Program-made: the position numbers and the translations under genes
Assembly (NCBI RefSeq): GCF_000145255.1
Contig: NC_014394.1
Span: 620,001-684,000, forward strand
DNA length: 64,000 nucleotides
Direction of reading: 5' to 3'
Origin: Gallionella capsiferriformans ES-2
GTDB taxonomy: Bacteria; Pseudomonadota; Gammaproteobacteria; Burkholderiales; Gallionellaceae
Notes under the pieces: model-generated
What the model was told of the DNA's origin: nothing
The model's database searches: none
What the model saw: the letters and a program-made list of their open reading frames with translations, nothing else
Shown: positions 39,343 to 49,324 of the stretch, one piece after another
Numbering within the stretch: the first letter of the stretch is position 1
Layout of the letters: each line of letters opens with the position of its first letter

Positions 39343-40683
39343 GTGACCAACTCATTGTTTGGAAAACCAATGAATGCTGAACAGGGGTATTTGAAAAGGA
39401 AGTATCGCTGCGCCTCCAGTGCGCGGCCTTCTGTTGATCAGCTCACCAAAAATACCTATGCGATGGTGTTAGCGGGTGGTCAGGATTGTCGATTGCAACA
39501 ACTCACCGAATGCTGTGCCAAGGCTGCCGTGCCCTTCGGCGGAAAATTCCGCATCATCGATTTTGTGCTATCCAACTGCATGAATTCCGGCATTCGTCAC
39601 ATTGGCGTCGCGACGCAATACCGTTCGCAAAATCTCATTCAGCATATCAAGCGCGGCTGGTCATTTTTAAACGGACACTTCAGCGAATTTGTCGATTTGC
39701 TGCCCGCCCAGCAGCGCGTTAGTGCGGGACACGGCTACCGGGGTACCGCGGATGTCTTGTATCAAAATCTCGATATTTTGCGCGCTCACACGCCTGAGTT
39801 TGTGCTGATTTTGTCCGGTGATCATGTCTATAAAATGGATTACGGCAAACTGCTGGCTTTTCATGTTACAAACCGTGCCGATATGACGATGGCCTGCGTC
39901 GAAGTGCCGGTCAGTGGTGCGTCAGCCTACGGCGTGCTCAGCGTGGATGAAAACTCACGGGTGGTGGCGTTTTCTGAAAAGCCTTCCAGACCCGCTGAGC
40001 TGCCGGATAATCCAGGCAGTTCACTGGTAAATATGGGGATCTATATCTTCAATAGCCGATTTTTGTTTGATCACCTGTTGCGTGACGGCGAAGATCTGCA
40101 TTCCTGCCATGACTTCGGGAAAAATCTGATCCCGCACATGGTTAAAAATCATGCGGTGTTCGCGCAGAACTTTAAGCACAGTTGTATGGGGAAAAGCGCC
40201 GAGCCTTATTGGCGCGATATCGGCTCTATCGATGCGTATTGGGCAGCCAATATCGCATTGACCAATGTCACTCCGGATTTGAATATCTACGACAGACTCT
40301 GGCCGATCTGGACACGGCATGAGCAATCGCCGCCGGCCAAGTTCGTGTTTGACGATGACGGGATGCGCGGGATGGCGATTGACTCGCTGGTGTCGGGTGG
40401 TTGTATTGTTAGCGGGTCGCTGGTGCGCCGCTCGCTGCTGTTTTACGACGTGCGAGTGGATTGCTATAGCCGCATCGAAGATTCGGTGTTGCTGCCCAAC
40501 GTGGATATCGGGCGTCACGTCGTCTTGAAAAAGGTGATTGTGGAAAAAAACTGCTGCATTCCCGATGGATTTTCGGCCGGTGTCGATCCGGAGGAGGATC
40601 GCCGGTATTTTTATGTCAGCCCGGGCGGCGTGACGTTGGTCACGGCTGCTGCACTGGAAAAAATGGCCGAATGGCGTGCTTAA
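39343..40683 (+). CDS. glgC: Glucose-1-phosphate adenylyltransferase-like protein (altered nucleotide loop)
   Basis: 446 residues from GTG; ATG at 39370 would give 437. The body matches bacterial GlgC: PFGGKFRIIDF, LSNCMNSGIRHIGVATQYRSQNLIQHI, GDHVYKMDY, the EKP sugar site and GMGIYIF-like region, and a C-terminal beta-helix. The nucleotide-binding signature differs: MVLAGGQDCRLQQLTECCAKAAVPF in place of GGRGTRL...RAKPAV, so the loop Arg-Gly-Thr and the RAKP arginine and proline are replaced. It may be a low-activity or regulatory paralogue. No glg genes lie beside it. Confidence 0.85.
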   Translation: MTNSLFGKPMNAEQGYLKRKYRCASSARPSVDQLTKNTYAMVLAGGQDCRLQQLTECCAKAAVPFGGKFRIIDFVLSNCMNSGIRHIGVATQYRSQNLIQHIKRGWSFLNGHFSEFVDLLPAQQRVSAGHGYRGTADVLYQNLDILRAHTPEFVLILSGDHVYKMDYGKLLAFHVTNRADMTMACVEVPVSGASAYGVLSVDENSRVVAFSEKPSRPAELPDNPGSSLVNMGIYIFNSRFLFDHLLRDGEDLHSCHDFGKNLIPHMVKNHAVFAQNFKHSCMGKSAEPYWRDIGSIDAYWAANIALTNVTPDLNIYDRLWPIWTRHEQSPPAKFVFDDDGMRGMAIDSLVSGGCIVSGSLVRRSLLFYDVRVDCYSRIEDSVLLPNVDIGRHVVLKKVIVEKNCCIPDGFSAGVDPEEDRRYFYVSPGGVTLVTAAALEKMAEWRA

Positions 40684-40687
40684 CTGC

Positions 40688-41098
40688 TTATTGCGTGACT
40701 TTGCCGCGTAAAGTTTTGATCTCGCCGCGCCGTGTTTTTCCTTCGAGGCGTTTCTTCTTTGAACTTCGGGTGGGTTTGGTCGGCGTGCGTTTTCTGGCCG
40801 AAATCCCCGCACTGATGATCAGCGCCTGCAGCCGCTCCATCGCATCGGCACGGTTCTTGTCCTGAGAGCGAAAGCGTTGCGCCTTGAGGATAATCACATC
40901 GTCGTTGCTGATGCGCCGGTCGGCTAGCTGTCTTAATTTTTCCTTGTACTCTTCAGGAAGGGAAGACGCATTGATGTCAAAGCGCAGGTGGATGGCGCTG
41001 GATACCTTATTGACGTTCTGCCCGCCCGCGCCCTGAGCCCTGATTGCATTGAGCTCGATCTCGGTGTCCGGGATTTCGATCCGGGCGCTTATCTGCAT
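40688..41098 (-). CDS. arfB: Alternative ribosome-rescue factor (ArfB/YaeJ)
   Basis: 136 residues. A small release-factor-like hydrolase with GAGGQNVNK (GGQ at about 24-26), and a basic C-terminal tail ([19 protein letters not shown]) that would insert in the empty mRNA tunnel of a stalled ribosome. The start overlaps the uvrA stop by ten bases, so it is translationally coupled with uvrA, and it is convergent with glgC (4 bp gap). Confidence 0.93.
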   Translation of the reverse strand: MQISARIEIPDTEIELNAIRAQGAGGQNVNKVSSAIHLRFDINASSLPEEYKEKLRQLADRRISNDDVIILKAQRFRSQDKNRADAMERLQALIISAGISARKRTPTKPTRSSKKKRLEGKTRRGEIKTLRGKVTQ

Positions 41099-43914
41099 GC
41101 GGCCAGTACGGGCTTCAAATACACGCCTGTTACGCTTTTCTTGTTTTTGGCGATGTCCTGCGGTGATCCCTGGGCGATGATCTGACCGCCGCCACTGCCG
41201 CCTTCGGGACCTAAATCAATCACCCAGTCGGCCGTCTTGATGACATCCAGATTGTGCTCGATGACAACCAGCGTGTTGCCCTGATCGCGCAGCTTGTGTA
41301 TCACGCGCAACAGCAGTGCGATGTCGTGAAAATGCAGGCCGGTGGTGGGTTCATCCAGAATATACAAGGTGCGACCGGTATCGCGTTTGGATAATTCCAG
41401 CGACAGTTTGACGCGCTGCGCTTCCCCGCCTGACAGTGTCGTAGCCGATTGACCCAGCGTGATATAGCCTAAGCCGACATCGAGCAGCGTCTGGAGTTTG
41501 CGCGCAATGACAGGGACCGCCTTGAAAAACTCATGCGCAGTTTCGACGGTCATCTGCAGGATCTGCTGGATGTTTTTACCCTTATATTGAATTTCCAGCG
41601 TCTCGCGGTTATAGCGCTGCCCGTGGCATACATCGCACGGCACATAAATGTCCGGCATGAAGTGCATTTCGACCTTGATGACGCCATCGCCCTGACAGGA
41701 TTCACATCTGCCGCCTTTAACGTTGAACGAGAAGCGCCCCGGTCCATAGCCGCGTTCGCGCGAAGAAGGTACACCCGCGAACAGATCGCGGATCGGTGTA
41801 AACAGTCCGGTATAGGTGGCAGGATTCGAGCGCGGTGTGCGCCCGATGGGGCTTTGATCGACGTTGATCACCTTGTCGAAAAATTCCAGCCCGGAAATTT
41901 CGGCAAACGGGGCAGGCTCGGTGTTGCTGCGATACAGATGCTGCGAGATGGCAGGATACAGCGTGTCGTTGATCAGCGTGGACTTTCCGGAACCTGACAC
42001 GCCGGTGACGCAGACGAGCAATCCTACCGGCAGATTCAGCGTGATGTTTTTCAGGTTGTGGCCCGATGCGCCCACGATGCGCAGCATGCGCTCGGGATCG
42101 GGTGCGAGGCGTTTGGAGGGCATCGGGATTTGCCGGCGGCCGGTCAGATAGTCACCGGTGAGCGATTCGGCATTGTTGCAAATCTCTGCCGGCGTGCCTT
42201 GGGCGACGATCATGCCGCCGTGTTCACCGGCCCCCGGCCCCATATCCACCACGTAGTCGGCATGGCGGATCGCGTCCTCGTCGTGTTCGACCACGATCAC
42301 GCTGTTGCCCATGTCGCGCAGCTTATACAGGGTGGTCAGCAGGCGGTCGTTGTCCCGTTGATGCAAGCCGATTGAGGGTTCGTCCAGTACATACATCACG
42401 CCCGTTAAGCCTGAGCCGATTTGCGATGCGAGCCGGATGCGCTGCGCCTCGCCCCCTGAAAGGGTTTCGGCTGAGCGCTCCAGCGTCAGATAATTGAGCC
42501 CGACGTTGTTCAAAAAGGTCAGGCGGGATGCGATCTCATGCACGATCTTCTCGGCAATGGCGAGTTTTTGTCCGCTCAGTTTGAGCGTCTGAAAAAAATG
42601 CAGCGAGTCGCTCAGCGGCAGCGCACTGATTTCGTACAGATTCTTGTCCAGAAAGCGCACATGGCGCGCTTCCAGACGCAAGCGGGTGCCGTTGCATTCC
42701 GTACAGGTGCAACTGTTCAGATATTTGGACAGCTCTTCCCGGACCGTGGGAGAGTCGGTTTCCTTATAGCGGCGCTCCAGATTATTCACGACGCCCTCAA
42801 AGGCGTGTTCGCGCAACATGGGGCGACCGCGTTCGTTGGTGTACTGGAAGGCGATCTCAACTTTTCCGCTGCCGTACAGCACGGCCTGCTGAATGTGATC
42901 GGGCAGGCTTTCGAAAGACTGTTCCAGATCGAAGTCGTAATGGCGCGCGAGCCCGGAGAGCAGCTGGTAGTAGAACTGGTTGCGTCTGTCCCAGCCTTTG
43001 ATTGCGCCTGAACTCAGCGACAACGAGGGGAGGGTGACGATGCGCTTGGGGTCAAAGAAACTGATGACGCCTAAGCCATCGCATTTGGGGCAGGCACCCA
43101 TCGGGTTGTTGAACGAGAATAAGCGCGGTTCGAGTTCAGGCAGCGAATAATTGCAGATCGGGCAGGCGAATTTCGCCGAAAACAGATGTTCGGTGCCGCT
43201 ATCCATTTCAACGGCGACCGCACGCCCGTCCGCATGGCGCAGCGCGGTCTCGAACGACTCGGCCAGACGCTGCTTGGACTCGACGTTTACTTTCAGTCTG
43301 TCGACCACGATTTCGACGGTGTGCTTCTTGGTTTTCTGCAAGGCGGGCAGCGCGTCGATTTCGTACACCGTGCCGTTGATGCGTAGCTTGGTAAACCCCT
43401 GAGCGCGCAGTTCGTCGAACATGTCCAGCTGCTCGCCCTTGCGATCGACCACCAGCGGCGAGAGGATCATGACACGGGTGCCTTCGGGCAGTTCCAGCAC
43501 GTGATCGACCATCTGGCCGACACTTTGCGACTGCAATACCAGATCATGCTGCGGGCAATACGGATCGCCCGCACGCGCGAACAGCAGGCGCAGATAATCG
43601 TGGATTTCGGTGACGGTGCCGACCGTTGAGCGCGGATTGTGCGAGGTGGCTTTTTGCTCGATCGCAATCGCGGGCGACAAACCTTCGATCAGGTCGACAT
43701 CGGGCTTTTCCATCAGCTGCAAGAACTGGCGCGCATAGGCGGACAGCGATTCCACGTAGCGGCGTTGTCCTTCTGCATACAGGGTATCGAATGCCAGCGA
43801 TGATTTGCCCGAGCCCGACAGGCCTGTGATCACCACCAGTTTGTGGCGAGGCAGGTCGATGTCGATGTTTTTCAGGTTGTGGGTGCGAGCGCCGCGTATC
43901 TTGATGCTTTCCAT
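41089..43914 (-). CDS. uvrA: Excinuclease ABC subunit A
   Basis: 941 residues, standard. Two ABC ATPase modules: Walker [16 protein letters not shown] at about 33-47 and [16 protein letters not shown] near 645-660; two LSGGEAQR signature loops; and zinc-finger CX2C pairs ([24 protein letters not shown]). Recognises DNA lesions in nucleotide excision repair. An imperfect palindrome TTGAC-CT-GTCAA lies 21 bases before the ATG (43935-43946). Confidence 0.98.
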   Translation of the reverse strand: MESIKIRGARTHNLKNIDIDLPRHKLVVITGLSGSGKSSLAFDTLYAEGQRRYVESLSAYARQFLQLMEKPDVDLIEGLSPAIAIEQKATSHNPRSTVGTVTEIHDYLRLLFARAGDPYCPQHDLVLQSQSVGQMVDHVLELPEGTRVMILSPLVVDRKGEQLDMFDELRAQGFTKLRINGTVYEIDALPALQKTKKHTVEIVVDRLKVNVESKQRLAESFETALRHADGRAVAVEMDSGTEHLFSAKFACPICNYSLPELEPRLFSFNNPMGACPKCDGLGVISFFDPKRIVTLPSLSLSSGAIKGWDRRNQFYYQLLSGLARHYDFDLEQSFESLPDHIQQAVLYGSGKVEIAFQYTNERGRPMLREHAFEGVVNNLERRYKETDSPTVREELSKYLNSCTCTECNGTRLRLEARHVRFLDKNLYEISALPLSDSLHFFQTLKLSGQKLAIAEKIVHEIASRLTFLNNVGLNYLTLERSAETLSGGEAQRIRLASQIGSGLTGVMYVLDEPSIGLHQRDNDRLLTTLYKLRDMGNSVIVVEHDEDAIRHADYVVDMGPGAGEHGGMIVAQGTPAEICNNAESLTGDYLTGRRQIPMPSKRLAPDPERMLRIVGASGHNLKNITLNLPVGLLVCVTGVSGSGKSTLINDTLYPAISQHLYRSNTEPAPFAEISGLEFFDKVINVDQSPIGRTPRSNPATYTGLFTPIRDLFAGVPSSRERGYGPGRFSFNVKGGRCESCQGDGVIKVEMHFMPDIYVPCDVCHGQRYNRETLEIQYKGKNIQQILQMTVETAHEFFKAVPVIARKLQTLLDVGLGYITLGQSATTLSGGEAQRVKLSLELSKRDTGRTLYILDEPTTGLHFHDIALLLRVIHKLRDQGNTLVVIEHNLDVIKTADWVIDLGPEGGSGGGQIIAQGSPQDIAKNKKSVTGVYLKPVLAACR

Positions 43915-43979
43915 GATGGTCGGAATGTGTGGAGTTGACCTGTCAATATACGCGATTTGCTGCGCAATCCCAAACGCCG

Positions 43980-44681
43980 TTAGCCTGCCAGCCCCACATA
44001 GACATTTTGCACATCGTCATCCGCGTCGATGGATTCGAGGAAGGCCTCGACTTCTTCACGCTCCGCATCGGTGAGTTTCACCGGATTTTTGGCGCGGTAG
44101 CCTAACTGGGCTGACTGCACGGTAAAACCCTGTTCAGGCAGCGCGCGGCAGACGGCATCCAAATCGGTCAGATCGGTCAGGAACAGCGTCGCACCCTCCT
44201 CTGCGGGTTCGAAATCTTGAGCACCGGCTTCGATCGCGGCCAACTCCGCATCGCTGTCAGGCCTCGCAGGTAGCGCTTCGATCATGCCCAGATGATCAAA
44301 ATCCCAGGCGACCGAACCGGATGCTCCCAGTTGTCCCTTGCGGAACAACACGCGGATGTTAGGGTAGGTTCGGTTGGGGTTGTCGGTCAGGCATTCGACG
44401 ATGACCGGGACCCGGTGCGGCGCAAAGCCCTCGTAGGTCAGGCGCTCCAGACTCATGCCTTCATCAAGCAGTCCGGCGCCTTTTTTGATGGCGCGTTCCA
44501 GTGTTTCTTTGGGCATGGATACTTTTTTGGCTTGTTCAACGACCAGTCGCAGGCGCGGATTCATGTCGGGGTCGGCACCGGCGCGGGCGGCGACCATGAT
44601 TTCCTTCGACAACTTGCCGAAAACTCGTCCTTTTGCATTTGCTGCGACTTCTTTATGTCTGGCTTTCCACTGTGCGCCCAT
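43980..44681 (-). CDS. YebC/PmpR family regulator or translation factor (YeeN-like)
   Basis: 233 residues. Starts [21 protein letters not shown], closer to the YeeN branch than to YebC (MAGHSKWANIKHRK). Other family features are [31 protein letters not shown] and [23 protein letters not shown]. Members were first described as DNA-binding regulators and later as ribosome-associated factors acting on polyproline stalls. It is an isolated minus-strand gene. Confidence 0.9.
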   Translation of the reverse strand: MGAQWKARHKEVAANAKGRVFGKLSKEIMVAARAGADPDMNPRLRLVVEQAKKVSMPKETLERAIKKGAGLLDEGMSLERLTYEGFAPHRVPVIVECLTDNPNRTYPNIRVLFRKGQLGASGSVAWDFDHLGMIEALPARPDSDAELAAIEAGAQDFEPAEEGATLFLTDLTDLDAVCRALPEQGFTVQSAQLGYRAKNPVKLTDAEREEVEAFLESIDADDDVQNVYVGLAG

Positions 44682-44917
44682 ATCTGCTCTCTATTTATTT
44701 AACCTATCGGGTATAAGGATGGCATGCTTTATGCGCGTGCCTGTTGCGCGGTAACTGTATTAGTCTGCGCCTGTGCGTATTATCCCTGATAAAATAGCCG
44801 GCTGGTAAGGCCTGCCGCACCAGCTTGCAATATTTTAAATCATACCCAAGTGCAAGAGCTCAAATAGGCCGGACTTTATCCGCCATACGGGGCCGTCAAG
44901 TAACAGGAGAACGCGCA

Positions 44918-45835
44918 TTGCAACCCAATAAAAATTCTGCAGACGACTACGGAATTTCAGATGACAAACTGGCGAGTTTCGCCTCATCCATCGAAATCCC
45001 GGCTTGCCCGCGCGTCATCGTAGAAATGACTCAGGCGCAAAATGCGTCGAGCCCGGATATGCGTGAGATTGCCAGACTCGCCGAGCAGGATCCTGCGATG
45101 ACCGCGGCGCTGCTCAAAACAGTTAATTCGCCCTTTTTCGGCTTGCGCGCGAAGATGTTGTCCGTGCAACAGGCGGTGATGTTTCTGGGAATGCGCAATG
45201 TGATCAATATCGTCACCGCGATCGCTTTGAAAAATGCCAGTGGCGATGTGCATGGCGATGGCGTGCGGTATTTTTGGGATCAGGCCTCGGTGACCGCGGC
45301 CTTTGCAGCGGATCTGGCCAACCGTATCGTAGGGCTTGCGCGCGATGAGGTCTATATTCACGTGCTGTTTCGCGATGCGGCGATTCCTCTGATGATTGCG
45401 CACCGGGTTAAATCAGGCCAGTTAAGTCAGGCAGTGCAGGCTGACAAGCAGCTCTATATGGCTCAGGTTGAGATCGAGCAGCGCAGCATTGATCACGCCG
45501 TAATCGGTTATCACTTCACGAAAAAATGGCTGCTGCCCGAGCGTACTCAACAATCGGTGCGTATGCATTTGAATATTGAAATGTTTCTGGGCGGTGCGCA
45601 GAAGGAAGAGGTCGCTAAATGGGTCTCGCTGCAAATCGCCATCGGCTATCTGGCTGAACATATCATGCGCGAGCATTTCGGGCTGCCGCACAGCGAGCTG
45701 TGGATGACATCGCAGATCGATGCATTTTTGCGCTATGTCGATATCGGTCGCGCAGAGTTCGATAAAATTACCCTCGAAATGCTGGATGAGAAAAAAGGCA
45801 GCTCAATGATGGACGATCTGGTATCCATGTCCTAG
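44918..45835 (+). CDS. HDOD domain signalling protein
   Basis: 305 residues from TTG 44918, which has AGGAGA seven bases upstream; a longer ATG frame from 44825 lacks such a site. The HDOD domain (about 30-230) shows the SIEIPACPRVIVEMTQ start, DPAMTAALLKTVNSPFFG and QAVMFLGMRNV patterns; the HD-phosphodiesterase metal residues are not intact, as is normal in HDOD. Function is a scaffold for signalling or stress; no partner is adjacent. Confidence 0.85.
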   Translation: MQPNKNSADDYGISDDKLASFASSIEIPACPRVIVEMTQAQNASSPDMREIARLAEQDPAMTAALLKTVNSPFFGLRAKMLSVQQAVMFLGMRNVINIVTAIALKNASGDVHGDGVRYFWDQASVTAAFAADLANRIVGLARDEVYIHVLFRDAAIPLMIAHRVKSGQLSQAVQADKQLYMAQVEIEQRSIDHAVIGYHFTKKWLLPERTQQSVRMHLNIEMFLGGAQKEEVAKWVSLQIAIGYLAEHIMREHFGLPHSELWMTSQIDAFLRYVDIGRAEFDKITLEMLDEKKGSSMMDDLVSMS

Positions 45836-45937
45836 TACACCGGGTCGCTATATCCCTGTTGTCGGCCGCGCTTATATTTGTTGGCAGGGGGACGACCTGC
45901 TAAAATAACCCCCCTTTTCAGCTCCTTCAAAATTCCC

Positions 45938-47311
45938 ATGCAACCTATATCCGAATCAATGACCGCAACCGAGAAACGCGCCAGCTTCGGTTTGGCCGGC
46001 ATCTACGGGCTGCGCATGCTGGGTCTGTTCATCATCCTGCCGATTTTTGCGTTGTATGCAGAAAAATTGCCGGGGGGCAGCAGCCATCTGCTGATGGGAA
46101 TTGCGCTGGGTGCGTATGGTCTGACGCAGGCGGTATTGCAGATTCCGGCCGGCTGGATGTCGGATCGCTATGGCCGCAAGCCGATCATTTACGCGGGGCT
46201 GGTCATTTTCGCTATCGGCAGTTTCATCGCCGCTTTCGCCGATAATATTTACTGGGTCATTGCCGGTCGCGCGATTCAGGGTGCGGGTGCGATTAATGCC
46301 GCCGTGATGGCGCTGACTGCCGATCTGACCCGTGAAGAGCATCGCACCAAGGCGATGGCGATGATCGGCATGACGATCGGCATCACCTTTTCGATCTCGC
46401 TGATTCTGTCACCGTTATTAAATGGCGTGTTGGGTGTGCAGGGAATTTTTGCGATGACCGGCGTACTTGCACTGCTGGCGATGGCGATCGTGCGCTTTGT
46501 GATTCCCAATCCTGCCATTACTCGTTTTCACAGCGACACAGAAGCCCGTGGCAGCAAATTCGCCGAGGTGTTGAAAAACCCCGAATTGCGCCGTCTGGAT
46601 TTCGGTATTTTTTCGCTGCACGCTATTTTGATGTCGGTTTTCATGCAGGTGCCATTCGTGCTGCAAAATGATGGCCTCGAGGCATCAGCGCACTGGAAGG
46701 TGTATTTGCCCGTCATGCTGATCGCTTTCGTACTGATGGTGCCGCCTATCATCATCGCGGAGACCAAAGGCAAGCTCAAACCCGTGTTTATTGCCGCGGT
46801 TGCGCTGGCGATGGCAGCCCAGCTGATGCTGATGCTGATGCAAGACAGCTTGTGGGGTGTGGCGGCGGCTTTGCTGCTTTTCTTCACCGCGTTTAACGTG
46901 CTGGAGGCGACGCTGCCTTCGATGATTTCCAAGATTGCGCCACTCGCCGCTAAGGGAACTGCGATGGGCGTGTACAGCAGCGTGCAGTTTCTCGGCGCAT
47001 TTTTCGGTGCGGCCGTAGGTGGCGCCTTGATGCAGTATGTCGGGCACAATGCGATATTTTTCTTCGCGATCGCCTTGCTGCTGGTCTGGCTGATCGTGGT
47101 GTCCGGCATGCAACCACTGGCGGTGGTGCGCACTAAGCTGTACCACCTGAACGAAATGAGCGACTCGGAAGGGGCCGCGTTAGAGCTGCAACTGGCTCAG
47201 TTGCAAGGTGTGCGAGAGGTGCTGGTGGTTGCGGCGGAAGGTATGGCCTGCCTCAAAGTCGAGATGCAGGGATTTGATGAAGAAGCTGTTGAACGACTGA
47301 TTGCGGCCTAG
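45938..47311 (+). CDS. MFS transporter with C-terminal ferredoxin-like domain (YajR type)
   Basis: 457 residues from ATG 45938 (MQPISES); no ribosome-binding site decides between this and other starts. Twelve membrane helices, DRYGRKPII motif A between helices 2 and 3, and about 65 residues of soluble C-terminus (VREVLVVAAEGMACLKVEMQGF) that resembles the YAM/HMA-like domain of E. coli YajR. Substrate unknown. Convergent with the CDF exporter. Confidence 0.87.
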   Translation: MQPISESMTATEKRASFGLAGIYGLRMLGLFIILPIFALYAEKLPGGSSHLLMGIALGAYGLTQAVLQIPAGWMSDRYGRKPIIYAGLVIFAIGSFIAAFADNIYWVIAGRAIQGAGAINAAVMALTADLTREEHRTKAMAMIGMTIGITFSISLILSPLLNGVLGVQGIFAMTGVLALLAMAIVRFVIPNPAITRFHSDTEARGSKFAEVLKNPELRRLDFGIFSLHAILMSVFMQVPFVLQNDGLEASAHWKVYLPVMLIAFVLMVPPIIIAETKGKLKPVFIAAVALAMAAQLMLMLMQDSLWGVAAALLLFFTAFNVLEATLPSMISKIAPLAAKGTAMGVYSSVQFLGAFFGAAVGGALMQYVGHNAIFFFAIALLLVWLIVVSGMQPLAVVRTKLYHLNEMSDSEGAALELQLAQLQGVREVLVVAAEGMACLKVEMQGFDEEAVERLIAA

Positions 47312-47485
47312 CCTTATGCTGAGGGCGGGCGCTACTAAGGGTGCTCGCTGATCCGGATTACCGGGCGTATGCTTTTCGCCATTGCTTTTGCTTTCTCTAG
47401 GGTCTTGCAAATGCCAAGTGCCAGTAGCACGCCGCCCCTGACCATTTTTGATACTTAAGCTGCGTCGTCTTGACTATGTGGCTCG

Positions 47486-48376
47486 TCAAGTATGGTTAGC
47501 TAACGCACAGGTTCGACTGCCCGTCTCCAGCTGTAGGGTCGCATGTTCAATGGCAAACTGATCATGCAATTCTTCCGTCACACGGTTTAAAAAGTCATCC
47601 TCCTGAGGGCCGTTCGGCGTAACCAGATGCGCGGTCAAGGCAATCCCGGAGGTGCTCATCGCCCACACATGCAGATCATGCACTTCGCTGACGCCGGGCA
47701 ATGCCGATAAATAACTTTTGACTGCGGCCAAGTCGATTGAGGCCGGCACGCCATCCAGCGAAAGATGTAACGACTGACGCAACAGTCCCCATGTGCCCAG
47801 CAGTATCACCACGGCAATCACGATACTGAGTGCTGGATCCAGCCACGTCCAACCCGTCCATATCAATAATGCGCCTGCGATAACGACGCCTAAGGACACC
47901 AGCGCATCTGCCGCCATGTGCAGATATGCGCCGCGCAGATTGAGATCATCCTTGTTGCCGGACATGAATAGCCGTGCGGTAATGCCGTTGATGATCACGC
48001 CGATGGCAGCCACCCACATAACAATGTTGCCCTGAATCGGGACAGGATGGCTGAATCTGGCAATCGCCTCCCACACAATGCCGCCTATCGCAACCAGCAG
48101 GATCAGTGCGTTGAACAAGGCCGCCATGATGGTGGCACGCCCCCAGCCGTAGGTATGTTTTTGATTGGGTCGCAGCCTGGACAAATAAAATCCCCCCCAC
48201 GCCATCACCAGTCCCAGTACATCGCTCAGGTTATGCCCCGCATCGGATAGCAGCGCGAGCGAATCGGCCTGCCAGCCGTACACTGCCTCGATCAACACGA
48301 AAATGATATTCAGCGTGATGCCGATGGCAAAAGCGCGATTGTAGTTCGTGGCGTGGGAGTGATTATGTGCGGTCAT
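47486..48376 (-). CDS. Cation diffusion facilitator, zinc exporter type
   Basis: 296 residues. Six-helix CDF core: helix 2 SDAGHNLSD and helix 5 HMAADAL contain the transport-site HxxxD/DxxxH-type residues; the soluble cytoplasmic domain (about 205-290, PGVSEVHDLHVWAMS) follows. The N-terminal His-rich start (TAHNHSHATN) and later motifs fit ZitB/CzcD, exporting Zn2+ (or Cd, Co). No regulator nearby. Confidence 0.92.
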   Translation of the reverse strand: MTAHNHSHATNYNRAFAIGITLNIIFVLIEAVYGWQADSLALLSDAGHNLSDVLGLVMAWGGFYLSRLRPNQKHTYGWGRATIMAALFNALILLVAIGGIVWEAIARFSHPVPIQGNIVMWVAAIGVIINGITARLFMSGNKDDLNLRGAYLHMAADALVSLGVVIAGALLIWTGWTWLDPALSIVIAVVILLGTWGLLRQSLHLSLDGVPASIDLAAVKSYLSALPGVSEVHDLHVWAMSTSGIALTAHLVTPNGPQEDDFLNRVTEELHDQFAIEHATLQLETGSRTCALANHT

Positions 48377-48844
48377 GCTTTATCTTGCCCTGAGAATAGC
48401 GTTTCTTGCAAATCATATCAGTCCCGTTTTGATTCGACGAGTCTCGATAGCGTTTTTTGGCTGTGCCTCTGTGATCGAAACGACAGCTACCCTGTCATTT
48501 TGCGCGGGTGTTTTTTTGGATAAAAATGCGCAAAACGCTTAATCCAGCTCGTGTATGATCGCGCCGTTTGCCGGCTAAAGTGTTACGCCCGCGTTCACGC
48601 ACGACTTTCAGTCGTATGGGGGCATGAGGTGTCGAGTGTGTAGGGGCGATTGACATGCAATATCCTCATGGCTTATTAAAATCAGCGGGTTGTAGTCTAT
48701 CAGGACCGCTTATACAGAACGCTAGCGACACAATTTTAAAAAAATCATGTCGGGTTCCATTCGGTATATTTTGTTAAAACCATTCGTCTCTGAGCTGAGT
48801 TTGTTTTTGTGTGATGCGCTAAATTTCCTCATGGATTATTGAAA
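48377..48844. other. 468-base non-coding stretch before a small membrane protein gene
   Basis: No frame of note. A short stem ACGAC-TTTCA-GTCGT lies near 48601-48616. The string TCCTCATGG[C/A]TTATT[A/G]AAAAT-like occurs at 48663-48682 and again at 48826-48846, the second overlapping the next start codon (18 of 20 positions the same). No promoter pair or riboswitch was recognised. Confidence 0.45.
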
Positions 48845-49141
48845 ATGTCAGAACGTAATGATTTGTCGCAACATATACTGCCAACCTCGGCTCAATTGGT
48901 TGGCGTATGTCTGACCGTTATTTCTTTGGTTAAGGTACTGCATCTGGGGCAGGCAGGATCGCTACTGGATAAATTTCTGGCGATTGATGCGCTGATATTT
49001 ACGATCAGCACAGCCCTTTCTTATGCATCGATGCGTGGCGTAAAATCGGCAAGTTTTGAAAAATATGCTGACCAGTTTTTTATGCTGGGGCTGTTGGAAT
49101 TGGGTGTTTGTGCCGTCCTGTTGTCATTTGAAATAATTTAA
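48845..49141 (+). CDS. Hypothetical 98-residue membrane protein
   Basis: Three hydrophobic segments at about 18-36, 44-62 and 77-97; ends in SFEII. ATG 48845 is used; the preceding TTG adds two residues. No family recognised. Isolated between the CDF exporter and umuC, with a long upstream region and a weak ribosome-binding site. Confidence 0.6.
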   Translation: MSERNDLSQHILPTSAQLVGVCLTVISLVKVLHLGQAGSLLDKFLAIDALIFTISTALSYASMRGVKSASFEKYADQFFMLGLLELGVCAVLLSFEII

Positions 49142-49324
49142 ACTGGAAAATGAAGCTGAGTGTTCGCCACGGGGTTGTCTCGTTTCGTCACGCTGCATCA
49201 GGGTGAACTTCCTCAATAGGAAGCAAAACGGTTATTTAAAGCCGCGACATTGATCAGGCGCCTGCGCATGAGAATTTGCCGCTGAAATGCGCCTCATCTA
49301 ATTCCGGATTGCAAATTGCCCTTC

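Noticed and set aside
43935-43946. TTGAC-CT-GTCAA before uvrA as an SOS box
   Set aside because: It fits neither CTGT-N8-ACAG nor the AGAAC-N4-GTTCT box seen at the lexA2 promoter.
44825-44917. N-terminal extension of the HDOD protein from ATG 44825
   Set aside because: It lacks a ribosome-binding site, while TTG 44918 has AGGAGA at seven bases and begins just before the domain.
47325-47440. Long-range inverted repeat GGGCGGGCGCTAC / GTAGCACGCCGCCC between the MFS and CDF genes
   Set aside because: Imperfect pairing, about 90 bases apart, no T-run, and no second copy noticed; could be chance in GC-rich DNA.
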